Below, piece after piece: positions 44,941 to 53,982 of a stretch of 64,000 nucleotides of DNA. The DNA comes from an uncultured Spartobacteria bacterium (GTDB lineage: Bacteria > Verrucomicrobiota > Verrucomicrobiia > Chthoniobacterales > Chthoniobacteraceae). Position 1 is the stretch's first letter. Each line of letters opens with the position of its first letter. The notes beneath the pieces are model-generated. The model was not told the DNA's origin, searched no databases, and worked only from the letters and a program-made list of their open reading frames with translations. Location of the stretch: assembly GCA_903919125.1 (NCBI GenBank), contig CAIXGS010000076.1, positions 248,001 to 312,000 on the forward strand, given 5' to 3'. The position numbers were made by a program, and so were the translations under genes.

Positions 44941-46533
44941 ATGTCACTGCACGGAAAAAGCCTCATCGAGGGAACTCCCCTCCCCACAAGCACCAAAACA
45001 TTCACCGCCTTCGACCCACGAAAGGGAGTCTCACTGGAACCAAATTTCCATGAGGCCAACGCAGCGGACGCCGACGTAGCACTGAATTCGGCGCAGGCGG
45101 CGTTCGCGGCTTTCCGCCAAAAAAATTCCGGAGAACGCGCAATCTTTTTGGAAACAATCGCCGCAGAGATAATGGCTTTGGGGGACGAATTACTAGAGCG
45201 TGCTCACCAAGAAACAGGACTGTTACTTGACCGACTCACTGGGGAGCGCGGACGGACGGTTGGGCAACTCAGGCTCTTTGCCGAGGTGCTCCGGGAGGGC
45301 TCTTGGTGCGATGTTCGGATCGACACCGCGCTCCCCGAAAGAACTCCCCTGCCCCGCCCGGATTTGCGCAGGATACTCGTCCCTGTCGGGCCTGTGATAG
45401 TGTTTGGAGCGAGCAACTTTCCCCTCGCCTTCTCCGTGGCGGGAGGCGACACCGCGAGCGCTTTGGCAGCGGGCTGCCCGGTGATTGTCAAAGGACACCC
45501 AGCGCACCCGGGCACTAGCGAGCTCGTGGCGGGTGCAGTAATCAAAGCGGCTCAATCCTGCGGACTGCCGCCGGGCGTCTTTTCGCTTCTTCAGGGAAGT
45601 TCTCACGAAATTGGAACGGCCCTCGTGCGCCATCCCAAAACCCGCGCAGTGGGCTTCACGGGGTCCCATCGGGGTGGACGGGCACTCCTGGATGCTGCTG
45701 CTGCACGACCTGAGCCCATTCCTGTTTTCGCCGAAATGGGCAGTCTAAATCCCATTTTTATCTTACCGGGCGCATTACAAGAAAGAGGCGCGCAAATCGC
45801 TGAAGGATTGAAAAACTCTATCACGATGGGCGCCGGTCAGTTTTGCACAAAGCCCGGACTGACTTTTGCGATTGGCGGGACGGACCTAGAGGCCTTCAAA
45901 TCCACCATCGAACCCGCCATCCGCTCGGTCGCACCCGGAACGATGCTTCACCCGGGAATCCGCGACGCGTACGTATCCTCAGTCAATGCGGCGCTCAACA
46001 CAAAGGGCGTCAATGTTTTGGCTCGCTCACACGCGGAGGCAGACGCAGGCCTCACGCAGGGACAGGCCGTGTTGTTGGATGTCAGCTCAGACACCTTTTT
46101 GGCGCAGCCCTGTCTACGGGAGGAAATCTTTGGTCCCGCCGGCATACTCGTAGAGGCGCGGGACATGGCAGACTTGTTACAAGTCGCGGAAAGCCTCAAC
46201 GGGCAATTGACGGCATCCATCCACGGGACGGAGGCGGATCTCGACGGTGCGCAGGAGTTGCTCTACGTTTTGGAGCGCAAGGCGGGGCGACTGATTATTA
46301 ACGGATTTCCGACTGGAGTGGAAGTCAGCCCGGCCATGCAGCACGGGGGGCCCTATCCAGCGACGACTGACAGCCGTTTCACCAGCGTGGGCACCGCTGC
46401 AATTTTGCGCTGGGTGCGCCCTGTGTGCTACCAAAACTTTCCGGCAGCAGCGTTACCGCCGGAGTTGCGGAACGAAAATCCGCTCGGTCTCATGCGTCAG
46501 ATTAATGGCAAGTTGGGAAGAGAATCCGTGTAA
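44941..46533 (+). CDS. 2-oxoglutarate semialdehyde dehydrogenase
   Basis: 530 residues of the aldehyde dehydrogenase superfamily, most like the NADP-dependent 2,5-dioxovalerate (2-oxoglutarate semialdehyde) dehydrogenases. Seen: VPVGPVIVFGASNFPLAFSV, VKGHPAHPGTSELVAGAV with the cofactor Lys, GFTGSHRGGRALLDAAAARP, the catalytic Glu in VFAEMGSLNPIFILPGAL and the nucleophile Cys in GAGQFCTKPGL. The C-terminal INGFPTGVEVSPAMQHGGPY and ATTDSRFTSVG are typical of this branch. It forms an operon with the FAH gene (12 bp apart) and would finish a Weimberg-type route to 2-oxoglutarate. Confidence 0.93.
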   Translation: MSLHGKSLIEGTPLPTSTKTFTAFDPRKGVSLEPNFHEANAADADVALNSAQAAFAAFRQKNSGERAIFLETIAAEIMALGDELLERAHQETGLLLDRLTGERGRTVGQLRLFAEVLREGSWCDVRIDTALPERTPLPRPDLRRILVPVGPVIVFGASNFPLAFSVAGGDTASALAAGCPVIVKGHPAHPGTSELVAGAVIKAAQSCGLPPGVFSLLQGSSHEIGTALVRHPKTRAVGFTGSHRGGRALLDAAAARPEPIPVFAEMGSLNPIFILPGALQERGAQIAEGLKNSITMGAGQFCTKPGLTFAIGGTDLEAFKSTIEPAIRSVAPGTMLHPGIRDAYVSSVNAALNTKGVNVLARSHAEADAGLTQGQAVLLDVSSDTFLAQPCLREEIFGPAGILVEARDMADLLQVAESLNGQLTASIHGTEADLDGAQELLYVLERKAGRLIINGFPTGVEVSPAMQHGGPYPATTDSRFTSVGTAAILRWVRPVCYQNFPAAALPPELRNENPLGLMRQINGKLGRESV

Positions 46534-46557
46534 CGCCATTCCAACTCGCGAGGCCGC

Positions 46558-47745
46558 TCAACGCTTAGCGCTTTGGTTCCACAGGATCTGTAGGTTTTTT
46601 GTTTGGCGCCCCGCAAGCACCAGATCGGGCTTGCCGTCGCCATCCAAATCCGCGCTCTTGATGTCTTCAATGGCGACTTCATCGCCGGAAATTGCGGAGG
46701 TTCGCCATTCTTTAGCCTCGCTGTCCAGCGGCGTGAACAGTCGGACACCGGGAACGCCCTTGGGATTCAATCCACGCCACCCGGCGACGATCTGATCACT
46801 ACCCGTTCCCAAAAAATCTGCCACTACCACGGCGTGTCCATCCAAAAGTGATTCGTCTAGAACCTGCCGCTTCCATAGGCCTTTGCTCGAGTCAGGAGCA
46901 GTGTAAAATGCCACAGTGGTCCCATGCATCGGCTCGATGGTCGCAAAAAAACGAACTCCGTTAGGGAGCTTTCCATCACGCACTTCACCCGCCCAGTTTT
47001 CTGATAACTGCCGCTTCTTCCACGCCCCCGTACTGCGCCCGAACCAAAACACGCCCTCTTTGGCGGCGGTGAGTAATTCGTGCTCGGGATCTTTGTCCCA
47101 ATTGATTGGCTGAAAATTATGGCTGGCGTGAGTGAAGTCGCTCACCAACGAGGTTTTCCACGGATCCCGCGGATTTTGGGGCATCTCGTAAGCGTACACC
47201 TTGCTGCCATCCCCAGCATTGTTCCGATTGCCTCGTCCATGAAGCGGTTTAACCACCAATTCCCACTTGCCCGAAGGTGCCATCACCCAATGCATTCGGT
47301 GAACCGTCGGTTCGTGGTGGAGCTTCACCGCCTCCCAACGCTGGGTCCGGTCTTCTGGCGGAATTAGATAAAACACACCGCCGCTTTTCTCCGAGTCGGT
47401 GGTCTCGCCCGGATTCCATTGCGCGCCGATGGCGACCTCAGCCTTACCGTTCCCATAAATATCAAACGCAGCGACACAGACATTGTCCCGCTCAGTGACT
47501 TTTTCGACCATGATATGCTTCTTCCAAGAAGGATTCTCATACCACTGAACCGTATTCTGATCGGCAAGAATGATGTCCGGCTTGCCGTCGCCGTTAATGT
47601 CGGCGATCGCGATTCCATAGCCGATTTGAACCTCTGAATCGATGGTCTGCACCCGAAAGGAAGGCTCCGGCGGGACTGCCATCAGCGGTTCAGCTAGCAG
47701 AAGGGAAATTAGAATGACGCAGCGAAAAAGGAAGGGAGTTTGCAT
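46558..47745 (-). CDS. exported FG-GAP/VCBS repeat protein
   Basis: 395 residues with a signal peptide (FLFRCVILISLLLAEPLMA). A beta-propeller follows with calcium-binding FG-GAP motifs: IAIADINGDGKPDIILADQN near residue 47, AAFDIYGNGKAEVAIGAQWN, and near the C terminus SADLDGDGKPDLVLAGRQTK. It is common in Verrucomicrobia and Planctomycetes next to sugar-handling genes. It converges with the aldehyde dehydrogenase gene. No enzymatic role is shown. Confidence 0.88.
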   Translation of the reverse strand: MQTPFLFRCVILISLLLAEPLMAVPPEPSFRVQTIDSEVQIGYGIAIADINGDGKPDIILADQNTVQWYENPSWKKHIMVEKVTERDNVCVAAFDIYGNGKAEVAIGAQWNPGETTDSEKSGGVFYLIPPEDRTQRWEAVKLHHEPTVHRMHWVMAPSGKWELVVKPLHGRGNRNNAGDGSKVYAYEMPQNPRDPWKTSLVSDFTHASHNFQPINWDKDPEHELLTAAKEGVFWFGRSTGAWKKRQLSENWAGEVRDGKLPNGVRFFATIEPMHGTTVAFYTAPDSSKGLWKRQVLDESLLDGHAVVVADFLGTGSDQIVAGWRGLNPKGVPGVRLFTPLDSEAKEWRTSAISGDEVAIEDIKSADLDGDGKPDLVLAGRQTKNLQILWNQSAKR

Positions 47746-47893
47746 GGCGGGGGGATTCCCTTAACATCTACTCCAATCCCCGAGCATTCCTCAAGACGGG
47801 ACATGCAGCACCGAAGCCTCGCTTTTTCCACACGCTCCTTTCATTCTGAATCTGCCTGACCAACACGATTGTGTCGGGAACATTTTTTACCAC

Positions 47894-49762
47894 ATGGAGA
47901 ATCCATTTCCCGCAGAACAAATCGAACCCGCAGGCGACCTTACACACGAGGCCGCCGCAACCACGCACGAAGCCGCCGTGCACACAAACGAAGGAGAATC
48001 CGAGAGCGCCCGCGAACCCAATGCGGACATCGTGCACTCGCATGATCCGGCGGAAGCGACTTTGATGCACTCTGCCCAACAAAACGAACACGCAACTCAG
48101 GAGGACCATTCCCCACAAACCGCACCTCCGACTGGGGAGTCCGAAGAAGCCTCCACTCTAACAGAGAACGGCACCCCTGCGCACAACCAAGACCCAGAAG
48201 ATGAAGAGAGCGACTCAACGTCCTCCCAAGAAAAAACTTCGCACGACGAATCGAATGCTCCTGAACCCGGCTCGCTCGAGGATTTCACCAACCGAGCCAG
48301 GCGGGCCCGCCTCAATCCGGAGGAAGAAGCGGAGACCGTCCGCCTGTTGAAGGAGTCCCTTTTAGGAGGACGGACCGAGGTCGCACGCGCCATCGCCGTC
48401 ACTGCATCGCTACCGTGGGTAGTGAGCGTTCAGGCAACAACTCTCGCTTGGCCTGAGATGAAGCCGTCCTTCCGAGCACAATTTCTGGCTGGACTTGCGC
48501 GCACCCAGGGAGAGTCGGCGGCACGCGTGCGGCTGAGTCTGGCGCGTGGTCTGTACAAGGTGGACACCACAGCTTCCAAAAAGCTTATTTTATTGACGCT
48601 CAAAGTTTTACGTAATAAAGAAACTGGATTTTTGGAAGGCAAAGGCGCCGCCATTTTTGCGAACGTTCTTATTGGTCGCGGCAAAGCATGGGTGCTGCAA
48701 CTTCCGCTTGAGGATATGAAATCAGCGGAGGCAGACCTTCTTGTCTTCTCAGCGATACACAGTGCATTTCATGCGCCTCAGGCACCAATCACACAACTTG
48801 GAATTCTGCGCTGGGCTGGAGAACGCTTGGGAAAACTGCCCGCCGCATTGGAACAATTGGTGTTGAAGAATATCTCACGCTGGAGCGGAAAATGGCAGGC
48901 CGCGCTGCGTAAAGAGGTTTCACAACTCCCTGAAACATGGGAGGAAGTATTGAAAGTTCCTGCCCCAAAAAACAGCCCGCCTGCAAACCGCGGCGCCGCG
49001 ACAGAAAGCTCCGCAGATGCTGAAAAATCGGAGGACGGTGACGAATCATCCAACTCTGAGCGCGAGGAGACGGAGGCCCGCGATCACGGTCAGGACAGAG
49101 ACAATCTCGACGACCGTGACGAGGAAGAACAGGACGAAGACGAGGATGAGGATTCGGATGACGACTCCGAAAAGCCCTCCCGCCACAAGGCTCGACCTGT
49201 TTACGTTTCCAAGACAGTTCCGAATCAGGGCACACAAACCACTCACTCCCAACAGAATCGCAGGGGAGCGCCCGCGCAGCACTTCAACCTCACTGACACA
49301 CTGCGCCAAATTGAAAGTCATGTGGTGGGACTGCGAAACGAGTTACACACGGCTCAAAAGCAACTTCGGCAGCGGGAGGAAGATCCCAGACGGGGTCGGC
49401 GTGCAGAGAAACCTTTACCCCAACCCAACCCGGGTGAGTTTTCAAACGACGAGCTCAACCGACTAAACCAACAGTTGGAATTGCGCAACGCCGAGCTCAA
49501 ATCCCGCATTGATGAACTCACCCTCGATAGCGAGGAGCGGGCCACCAGCCGCGGGCTTGTCACCGACACGGAGCCGCCGGATCCCAACACTCAACTTCAG
49601 ACTCTGTTAGGCTGGAAGCTGAAAGACGATTACGACGACTTTCTCGCGCTCCAGCAAGAGGCTAGGGATTTAGTAGTTCAACAACACTACAAGACTTTGC
49701 TCGCCCACGTCTTCGAAGTGCTTCAAGCAGAGGGCATTCAGTTTCAACTACCGAAAGCCTAA
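47894..49762 (+). CDS. large charged protein of unknown function
   Basis: 622 residues, no signal peptide or membrane span. Layout: residues 1-125 are a disordered acidic His/Glu/Thr-rich region. Residues 130-355 are a folded helical domain (RARRARLNPEEEAETVRLLK; ASKKLILLTLKVLRNKETGF). Residues 360-425 are a strongly acidic tract with long Asp/Glu runs. Then comes a basic, Gln-rich linker, and residues 440-525 form a coiled coil (TDTLRQIESHVVGLRNELHT; LNRLNQQLELRNAELKSRID). The conserved-looking end is LLGWKLKDDYDDFLALQQEA. The acid/base segments recall nucleic-acid- or scaffold-associated proteins. Not recognised. Confidence 0.75.
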   Translation: MENPFPAEQIEPAGDLTHEAAATTHEAAVHTNEGESESAREPNADIVHSHDPAEATLMHSAQQNEHATQEDHSPQTAPPTGESEEASTLTENGTPAHNQDPEDEESDSTSSQEKTSHDESNAPEPGSLEDFTNRARRARLNPEEEAETVRLLKESLLGGRTEVARAIAVTASLPWVVSVQATTLAWPEMKPSFRAQFLAGLARTQGESAARVRLSLARGLYKVDTTASKKLILLTLKVLRNKETGFLEGKGAAIFANVLIGRGKAWVLQLPLEDMKSAEADLLVFSAIHSAFHAPQAPITQLGILRWAGERLGKLPAALEQLVLKNISRWSGKWQAALRKEVSQLPETWEEVLKVPAPKNSPPANRGAATESSADAEKSEDGDESSNSEREETEARDHGQDRDNLDDRDEEEQDEDEDEDSDDDSEKPSRHKARPVYVSKTVPNQGTQTTHSQQNRRGAPAQHFNLTDTLRQIESHVVGLRNELHTAQKQLRQREEDPRRGRRAEKPLPQPNPGEFSNDELNRLNQQLELRNAELKSRIDELTLDSEERATSRGLVTDTEPPDPNTQLQTLLGWKLKDDYDDFLALQQEARDLVVQQHYKTLLAHVFEVLQAEGIQFQLPKA

Positions 49763-49850
49763 CAACCAGCTCCAGAACCCAGGAAACCACTGGAAGGAAC
49801 GTTAGGGGGGCTTGCGCTTCCCAAATCACTCCTCTACCATTTTCGCCCCT

Positions 49851-50726
49851 ATGTTTGAAGGTACTTTCACCGCCTTGGTTACGCCGTTTCAAGGCCAACA
49901 GCTCGACGAAGTCGCGTTCGCGCACCTCATCGAATCGCAGATTCTCGCCGGGATCACGGGCATTGTGCCAGTGGGTACCACGGGCGAATCTCCGACCCTC
50001 GACTACGATGAACACCATCGCGTCATCGAGCTCGCGGTACAAACGGCAAAGGGGCGTTGCAAAGTCATCGCAGGTACAGGATCCAACTGCACCGCTGAGG
50101 CATTGGCGCTTACCATTGAGGCAGAACGCCTAGGGGCAGATGCGGCGCTAATTGTTGCGCCTTATTACAATAAGCCGACTCAAGCGGGCCTTGTCGCCCA
50201 TTACTCTGCGATCGCCGAAGCAACAAAGCTACCCATCATGCTGTACAGCATCCCGGGCCGTTGCGGCATTGAGATTGGCGTGGAGACGGTCGCCGCGCTC
50301 GCAGAACGTCACTCAAATATCGTCGCCCTCAAGGAAGCGGGCGGCTCAGTGGAGCGCATCAGCCAATTGCGCAGCGTGCTCCCAGAGGCGTTTGAGCTGC
50401 TGTCTGGTGACGACTCGCTCACGCTTCCATTTCTGAGTGTGGGCGCGGTGGGAGTGGTCAGTGTCGCGAGCAATGTTGCCCCCGGCCCGGTTGTCGAGTT
50501 GGTAAAAACCGCTCTATCAGGGAATTATACGCTTGCCAGAGCGATGCATTACCGACTTTACACCCTATTTAAGGAACTCTTTGTGGAAAGCAATCCTGCC
50601 CCAGCAAAGTACGCTCTTTCGTTATTAGGCCAGATGAAGGAGGACGTCCGCCTTCCTCTTGCGCCTCTCACGGAAAGCAGCCGGGCACGGGTAGAGGCCG
50701 CCATGCGCCACACCGGATTAATGTAA
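49851..50726 (+). CDS. dapA: 4-hydroxy-tetrahydrodipicolinate synthase
   Basis: 291 residues from the ATG at 49851. DapA condenses pyruvate with aspartate semialdehyde in lysine/diaminopimelate synthesis. Seen: GTFTALVTPFQ at the start, VPVGTTGESPTLDYDEHHRV near residue 40, VAPYYNKPTQAGLVAHY, the catalytic Tyr in IMLYSIPGRCGIE (about 134) and the Schiff-base Lys in NIVALKEAGGSVERI (about 162). Size normal. It heads a plus-strand run, with dapB 24 bp downstream. Confidence 0.97.
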   Translation: MFEGTFTALVTPFQGQQLDEVAFAHLIESQILAGITGIVPVGTTGESPTLDYDEHHRVIELAVQTAKGRCKVIAGTGSNCTAEALALTIEAERLGADAALIVAPYYNKPTQAGLVAHYSAIAEATKLPIMLYSIPGRCGIEIGVETVAALAERHSNIVALKEAGGSVERISQLRSVLPEAFELLSGDDSLTLPFLSVGAVGVVSVASNVAPGPVVELVKTALSGNYTLARAMHYRLYTLFKELFVESNPAPAKYALSLLGQMKEDVRLPLAPLTESSRARVEAAMRHTGLM

Positions 50727-50750
50727 CACCAAGCGCTAGAGCAACCTCCG

Positions 50751-51494
50751 ATGAGCAATTCCTTGCGCCTCCTTATTAATGGTTCACGCGGTCGCATGGG
50801 GCAAGCCCTGGTGCATTGCGCCGCGTCGTTCCCCGAACTTTCAGTAGCCGCAGAAATCGATGCGGGCGACGACTTTACAGCAGCTCTCGCGTACTGCGAT
50901 GCAGTTATCGACTTTAGTCACCATGCGACATTGGACGGCGTGCTTGCGTTGTGCGTGGAAAACAAACGCACTTTGGTTATCGGAACCACCGGTCATTCCG
51001 ACACCCAAATTGCCGCGATCCATGACGCTGGCAAAGCGATACCTATTGTCTTCGCGCCGAATTACAGCGTAGGCGTGAACACGCTCTTCTGGCTAACGCG
51101 CAAGGCGACTGAAATTCTTGGACCTGCATTCGATCTTGAAGTGGTTGAAATGCACCACCGTATGAAGAAAGATTCCCCCAGTGGGACAGCCAAACGTCTG
51201 GCGGAAATCCTCGCGGAAGCACGCCACCTTTCCTACCAAAAAGACACAAGACACGGGCGCTTCGGAATTGTCGGAGAGCGCACCGCTGACGAAATTGGGA
51301 TGCACGCAGTTCGAGGCGGCGATGTCGTCGGAGATCACACTGTGATATTTGCGGCGCTCGGGGAACGAGTTGAATTAACGCACAAGGCCTCAAGCCGCGA
51401 GACGTTTGCCATGGGGGCGTTGCGGGCTGCGCTGTGGGCGCACGGGCGGAGTCCCGGCGTATTCGACATGCAGGACGTTTTGGGATTAGTCTAG
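50751..51494 (+). CDS. dapB: 4-hydroxy-tetrahydrodipicolinate reductase
   Basis: 247 residues. It carries out the next step after DapA. Seen: a slightly shortened nucleotide-binding start (LLINGSRGRMGQALVHCAAS), VIGTTGHSDTQIAAIHDAG, APNYSVGVNTLFWLTRKA, the signature VVEMHHRMKKDSPSGTAKRL, and RGGDVVGDHTVIFAALGERV. All catalytic landmarks are present. Coupled to dapA, with folK directly behind. Confidence 0.96.
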   Translation: MSNSLRLLINGSRGRMGQALVHCAASFPELSVAAEIDAGDDFTAALAYCDAVIDFSHHATLDGVLALCVENKRTLVIGTTGHSDTQIAAIHDAGKAIPIVFAPNYSVGVNTLFWLTRKATEILGPAFDLEVVEMHHRMKKDSPSGTAKRLAEILAEARHLSYQKDTRHGRFGIVGERTADEIGMHAVRGGDVVGDHTVIFAALGERVELTHKASSRETFAMGALRAALWAHGRSPGVFDMQDVLGLV

Positions 51495-51515
51495 TTGCTT
51501 CTCCTTCAGACCTTT

Positions 51516-52025
51516 ATGCGCGCAGGCATCGCACTTGGCTCGAACATCGGCGACCGTCTGCAAGCTCTTATTGCCGGTCGCGAAGCGTTGGAGAAATTAG
51601 AGGGAGCTGAGGGTCCTCGTATTCATTCCAGTCTGTATGAAACTGAACCGGTTGGAACTGAACCAGATGCGGCTCCGTTCCTAAACGCGGTCGTGGAACT
51701 CGACTTTCACGGACACCCAGCAAACCTGCTTGAAGCACTCCAGCAAATTGAATCAGCCATGGGGCGTCCATCCAAGCGTCCACGCAATGCGCCGCGCACT
51801 ATTGATTTAGACATTTTGTACGTCGGCAATCTCACCCTTTCCACCCCGGACATCGTCATCCCGCATCCCCGTCTGCACCTGCGCCGCTTCGTGCTCGTGC
51901 CCCTCGCGGAAATTCGTCCCGACCTCCGCCTTCCCGGACAGCACCACACCGTAAGCGAGCTGCTCGCCGCCTTGACAGATCCCGCTGCTGTTCAACGTAG
52001 CAGCCTCCAGTGGAATCTTTCGTAA
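51516..52025 (+). CDS. folK: 2-amino-4-hydroxy-6-hydroxymethyldihydropteridine pyrophosphokinase
   Basis: 169 residues from the ATG at 51516; an in-frame TTG at 51495 would add seven. FolK transfers pyrophosphate to the pterin alcohol in folate synthesis. Seen: IALGSNIGDRLQALIAGREA at the start, YETEPVGTEPDAAPFLNAVV, and the HPPK signature RPRNAPRTIDLDILYVG with the Mg-binding D-L-D, then IPHPRLHLRRFVLVPLAEI. The stop shares one base with the panB start (TAATG). Confidence 0.95.
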   Translation: MRAGIALGSNIGDRLQALIAGREALEKLEGAEGPRIHSSLYETEPVGTEPDAAPFLNAVVELDFHGHPANLLEALQQIESAMGRPSKRPRNAPRTIDLDILYVGNLTLSTPDIVIPHPRLHLRRFVLVPLAEIRPDLRLPGQHHTVSELLAALTDPAAVQRSSLQWNLS

Positions 52026-52810
52026 TGACCGAATTACATCCTTTGACCGTTGCTGAACGCCTCTCCCCAGTGGCATGCGCCGCTGCCAAAGCCCGAGGCA
52101 AGCGTGTGTCGGTGCTTACCGCCTACGATTACCCTGGGGCGCGTCTGTTAGAAGAGGCTGGTGTCGACTGGCTTCTTGTGGGGGACTCGCTTGGCATGGT
52201 CGTGCTAGGCTATCCAGATACGACTCACGTGACCTTGGCCGACATGGCGCATCACACTGCGGCTGCCGCCCGCGGCCTAACGCGAACGCCTCTCATAGCC
52301 GACTTGCCCATCGGAACTTACGATGACGACGCAGCGGCCATACAAAGCGCCCGCGTTTTGCTAGCTGCCGGAGCACACGCCGTGAAGCTGGAGGGCGGTG
52401 TCTCGCATGCAAATCGGGTTGCGGCACTTACCGGCGCAGGAATCGCCGTGATGGGACACATCGGAATGTTGCCGCAAAGCGTTCTTCTGGAGGGCGGCTA
52501 TCGCATCAAAGGGAGAACGGAAGACTCCGCGAGCGCACTTGTAAGAGACGCGTTGGCGCTAGAAGCAGCGGGTGCCTTTGCGCTGGTCGTTGAGCTAGTG
52601 GACTCGGCGGCAACCCAGCGCATCAGTGAGGCAGTACGAATCCCAACCATCGGGATAGGATCCGGGGAAGCCTGTGATGGACAGGTTCTTGTGACACACG
52701 ATTTAGTCGGGGCTTTTCCGTGGTTTCATCCCAAGTTTGTCACGCCCGCCGCCCATGTGGGCGAGACGATTAAAGGGGCTGTAAAAAATTGGTTACAGCA
52801 ATTTGAGTGA
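52025..52810 (+). CDS. panB: 3-methyl-2-oxobutanoate hydroxymethyltransferase
   Basis: 261 residues from the ATG at 52025, chosen over GTG 52010 because it forms TAATG with the folK stop. PanB makes ketopantoate in pantothenate synthesis. Seen: VLTAYDYPGARLLEEAGVDW, LLVGDSLGMVVLGYPDTTHV with Mg-binding Asp, the catalytic Glu in AVKLEGGVSHANRVAALTGA, VMGHIGMLPQSVLLEGGYRI, and IPTIGIGSGEACDGQVLVTH. Full length. No panC is next to it. Confidence 0.97.
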   Translation: MTELHPLTVAERLSPVACAAAKARGKRVSVLTAYDYPGARLLEEAGVDWLLVGDSLGMVVLGYPDTTHVTLADMAHHTAAAARGLTRTPLIADLPIGTYDDDAAAIQSARVLLAAGAHAVKLEGGVSHANRVAALTGAGIAVMGHIGMLPQSVLLEGGYRIKGRTEDSASALVRDALALEAAGAFALVVELVDSAATQRISEAVRIPTIGIGSGEACDGQVLVTHDLVGAFPWFHPKFVTPAAHVGETIKGAVKNWLQQFE

Positions 52811-52935
52811 GTCTGCTTTTTGCGCTATGCGGGAGCACGCTGAAACAGGAATGATGAATCTCGGCTTTTCCGTCCCTCCATTTTAGCCACAGTCTCCTTA
52901 CCCTCAGCGTCCAAAACCCTAACCCCCTCATTCGC

Positions 52936-53964
52936 ATGCATCGCAATCTCCCTCTACTCTTTTGTGCCAGTCTCCTCGCCTTTGCCGCGACGTTGCAGGC
53001 TCAGCCCGATTCCGGTTACAGCTTTGCAGACACCTCAGGCGACCATCTGGACGTCCAGTTTAACGGCAAAACGCTTGTCCGCTACCAATACGCCTTCGAT
53101 AAATCCACTCCGGAGCGCCTACACGAAACCTACAAGCCATTCCTTCACGTGATGGATGCGGCGGGTGTCGCCCCCATCACGAAAGGCCCAGGCGGCGAGT
53201 TTACGCACCATCGCGGTTGGTTTTTGGGTTGGAGCAAAATCACCACTCCCGACGGCCAAACGGTGGACCGCTGGCACATGAAGGGCGGAAACATCATCCA
53301 CCAAAAGTTCGTAAGTCAGAAGGCGAACAAGGACGCCGCCATCTTCAGCGTTGAACTGCTTTGGGATGGCTCAGGGTCGGCGCCAATTCTTTCTGAAGAA
53401 AGAACTTACACGGTTCACGCCCTCCCTCCGCCCGCCTATTTACAAGTAGAAATGAGCACCAAAATTAAGGCGCTTACCGGAGAAACAAAACTGGACGGAG
53501 ATCCCGAGCACGCCGGCTTCCAATTCCGCCCCGCGGGCGAAGTGGACCGCACGCAAACCACGTACCTATTTCCCAAAACCGACGCAGACCCGAAAAAGGA
53601 TCGCGACTATGCGTGGGTCGCCGAGAACTTTGTGCTCGGTGAAAAGCGTTATTCCGTCGCGTTTCTCAATCATCCGATCAACCCGAGGGATACCCCTTTC
53701 TCCGCATACCGCGATTACGGGCGCTTCGGCGGGTTTTTCCGGACAACCATTCCCGCCGACGGCACGTTGAATCTCAAAGGCAGCATTCTCGTGGCGGAAG
53801 GTTCCCCGCTGAATGCGGAGTTGATTCAGAAAGTTGCGAATGTTTTCACCGCTCAGAGTGACCCCGTTCCATCCGTGACAGAGCGGCATGCGGACGCACC
53901 AGCCGCAAAGCCTGTGAAGAAGGATACGCCGAATGCAAAACCGGCGCCTGAGCCAGCGAAGTAA
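52936..53964 (+). CDS. exported DUF6807/PmoA-type protein
   Basis: 342 residues with a signal peptide (LPLLFCASLLAFAATLQAQ). The beta-rich domain matches the PmoA-like/DUF6807 family common in Verrucomicrobia and Planctomycetes: LVRYQYAFDKSTPER, KPFLHVMDAAGVAPITKGPG, then EFTHHRGWFLGWSKI and DRWHMKGGNIIHQKF, and late YSVAFLNHPINPRDTPFSAY. Despite its database name it has nothing to do with methane oxidation; a carbohydrate role is suspected. The Pro/Ala/Lys tail is disordered. aroC starts 18 bp downstream. Confidence 0.85.
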   Translation: MHRNLPLLFCASLLAFAATLQAQPDSGYSFADTSGDHLDVQFNGKTLVRYQYAFDKSTPERLHETYKPFLHVMDAAGVAPITKGPGGEFTHHRGWFLGWSKITTPDGQTVDRWHMKGGNIIHQKFVSQKANKDAAIFSVELLWDGSGSAPILSEERTYTVHALPPPAYLQVEMSTKIKALTGETKLDGDPEHAGFQFRPAGEVDRTQTTYLFPKTDADPKKDRDYAWVAENFVLGEKRYSVAFLNHPINPRDTPFSAYRDYGRFGGFFRTTIPADGTLNLKGSILVAEGSPLNAELIQKVANVFTAQSDPVPSVTERHADAPAAKPVKKDTPNAKPAPEPAK

Positions 53965-53982
53965 CCACGTCTTAAATTATTT

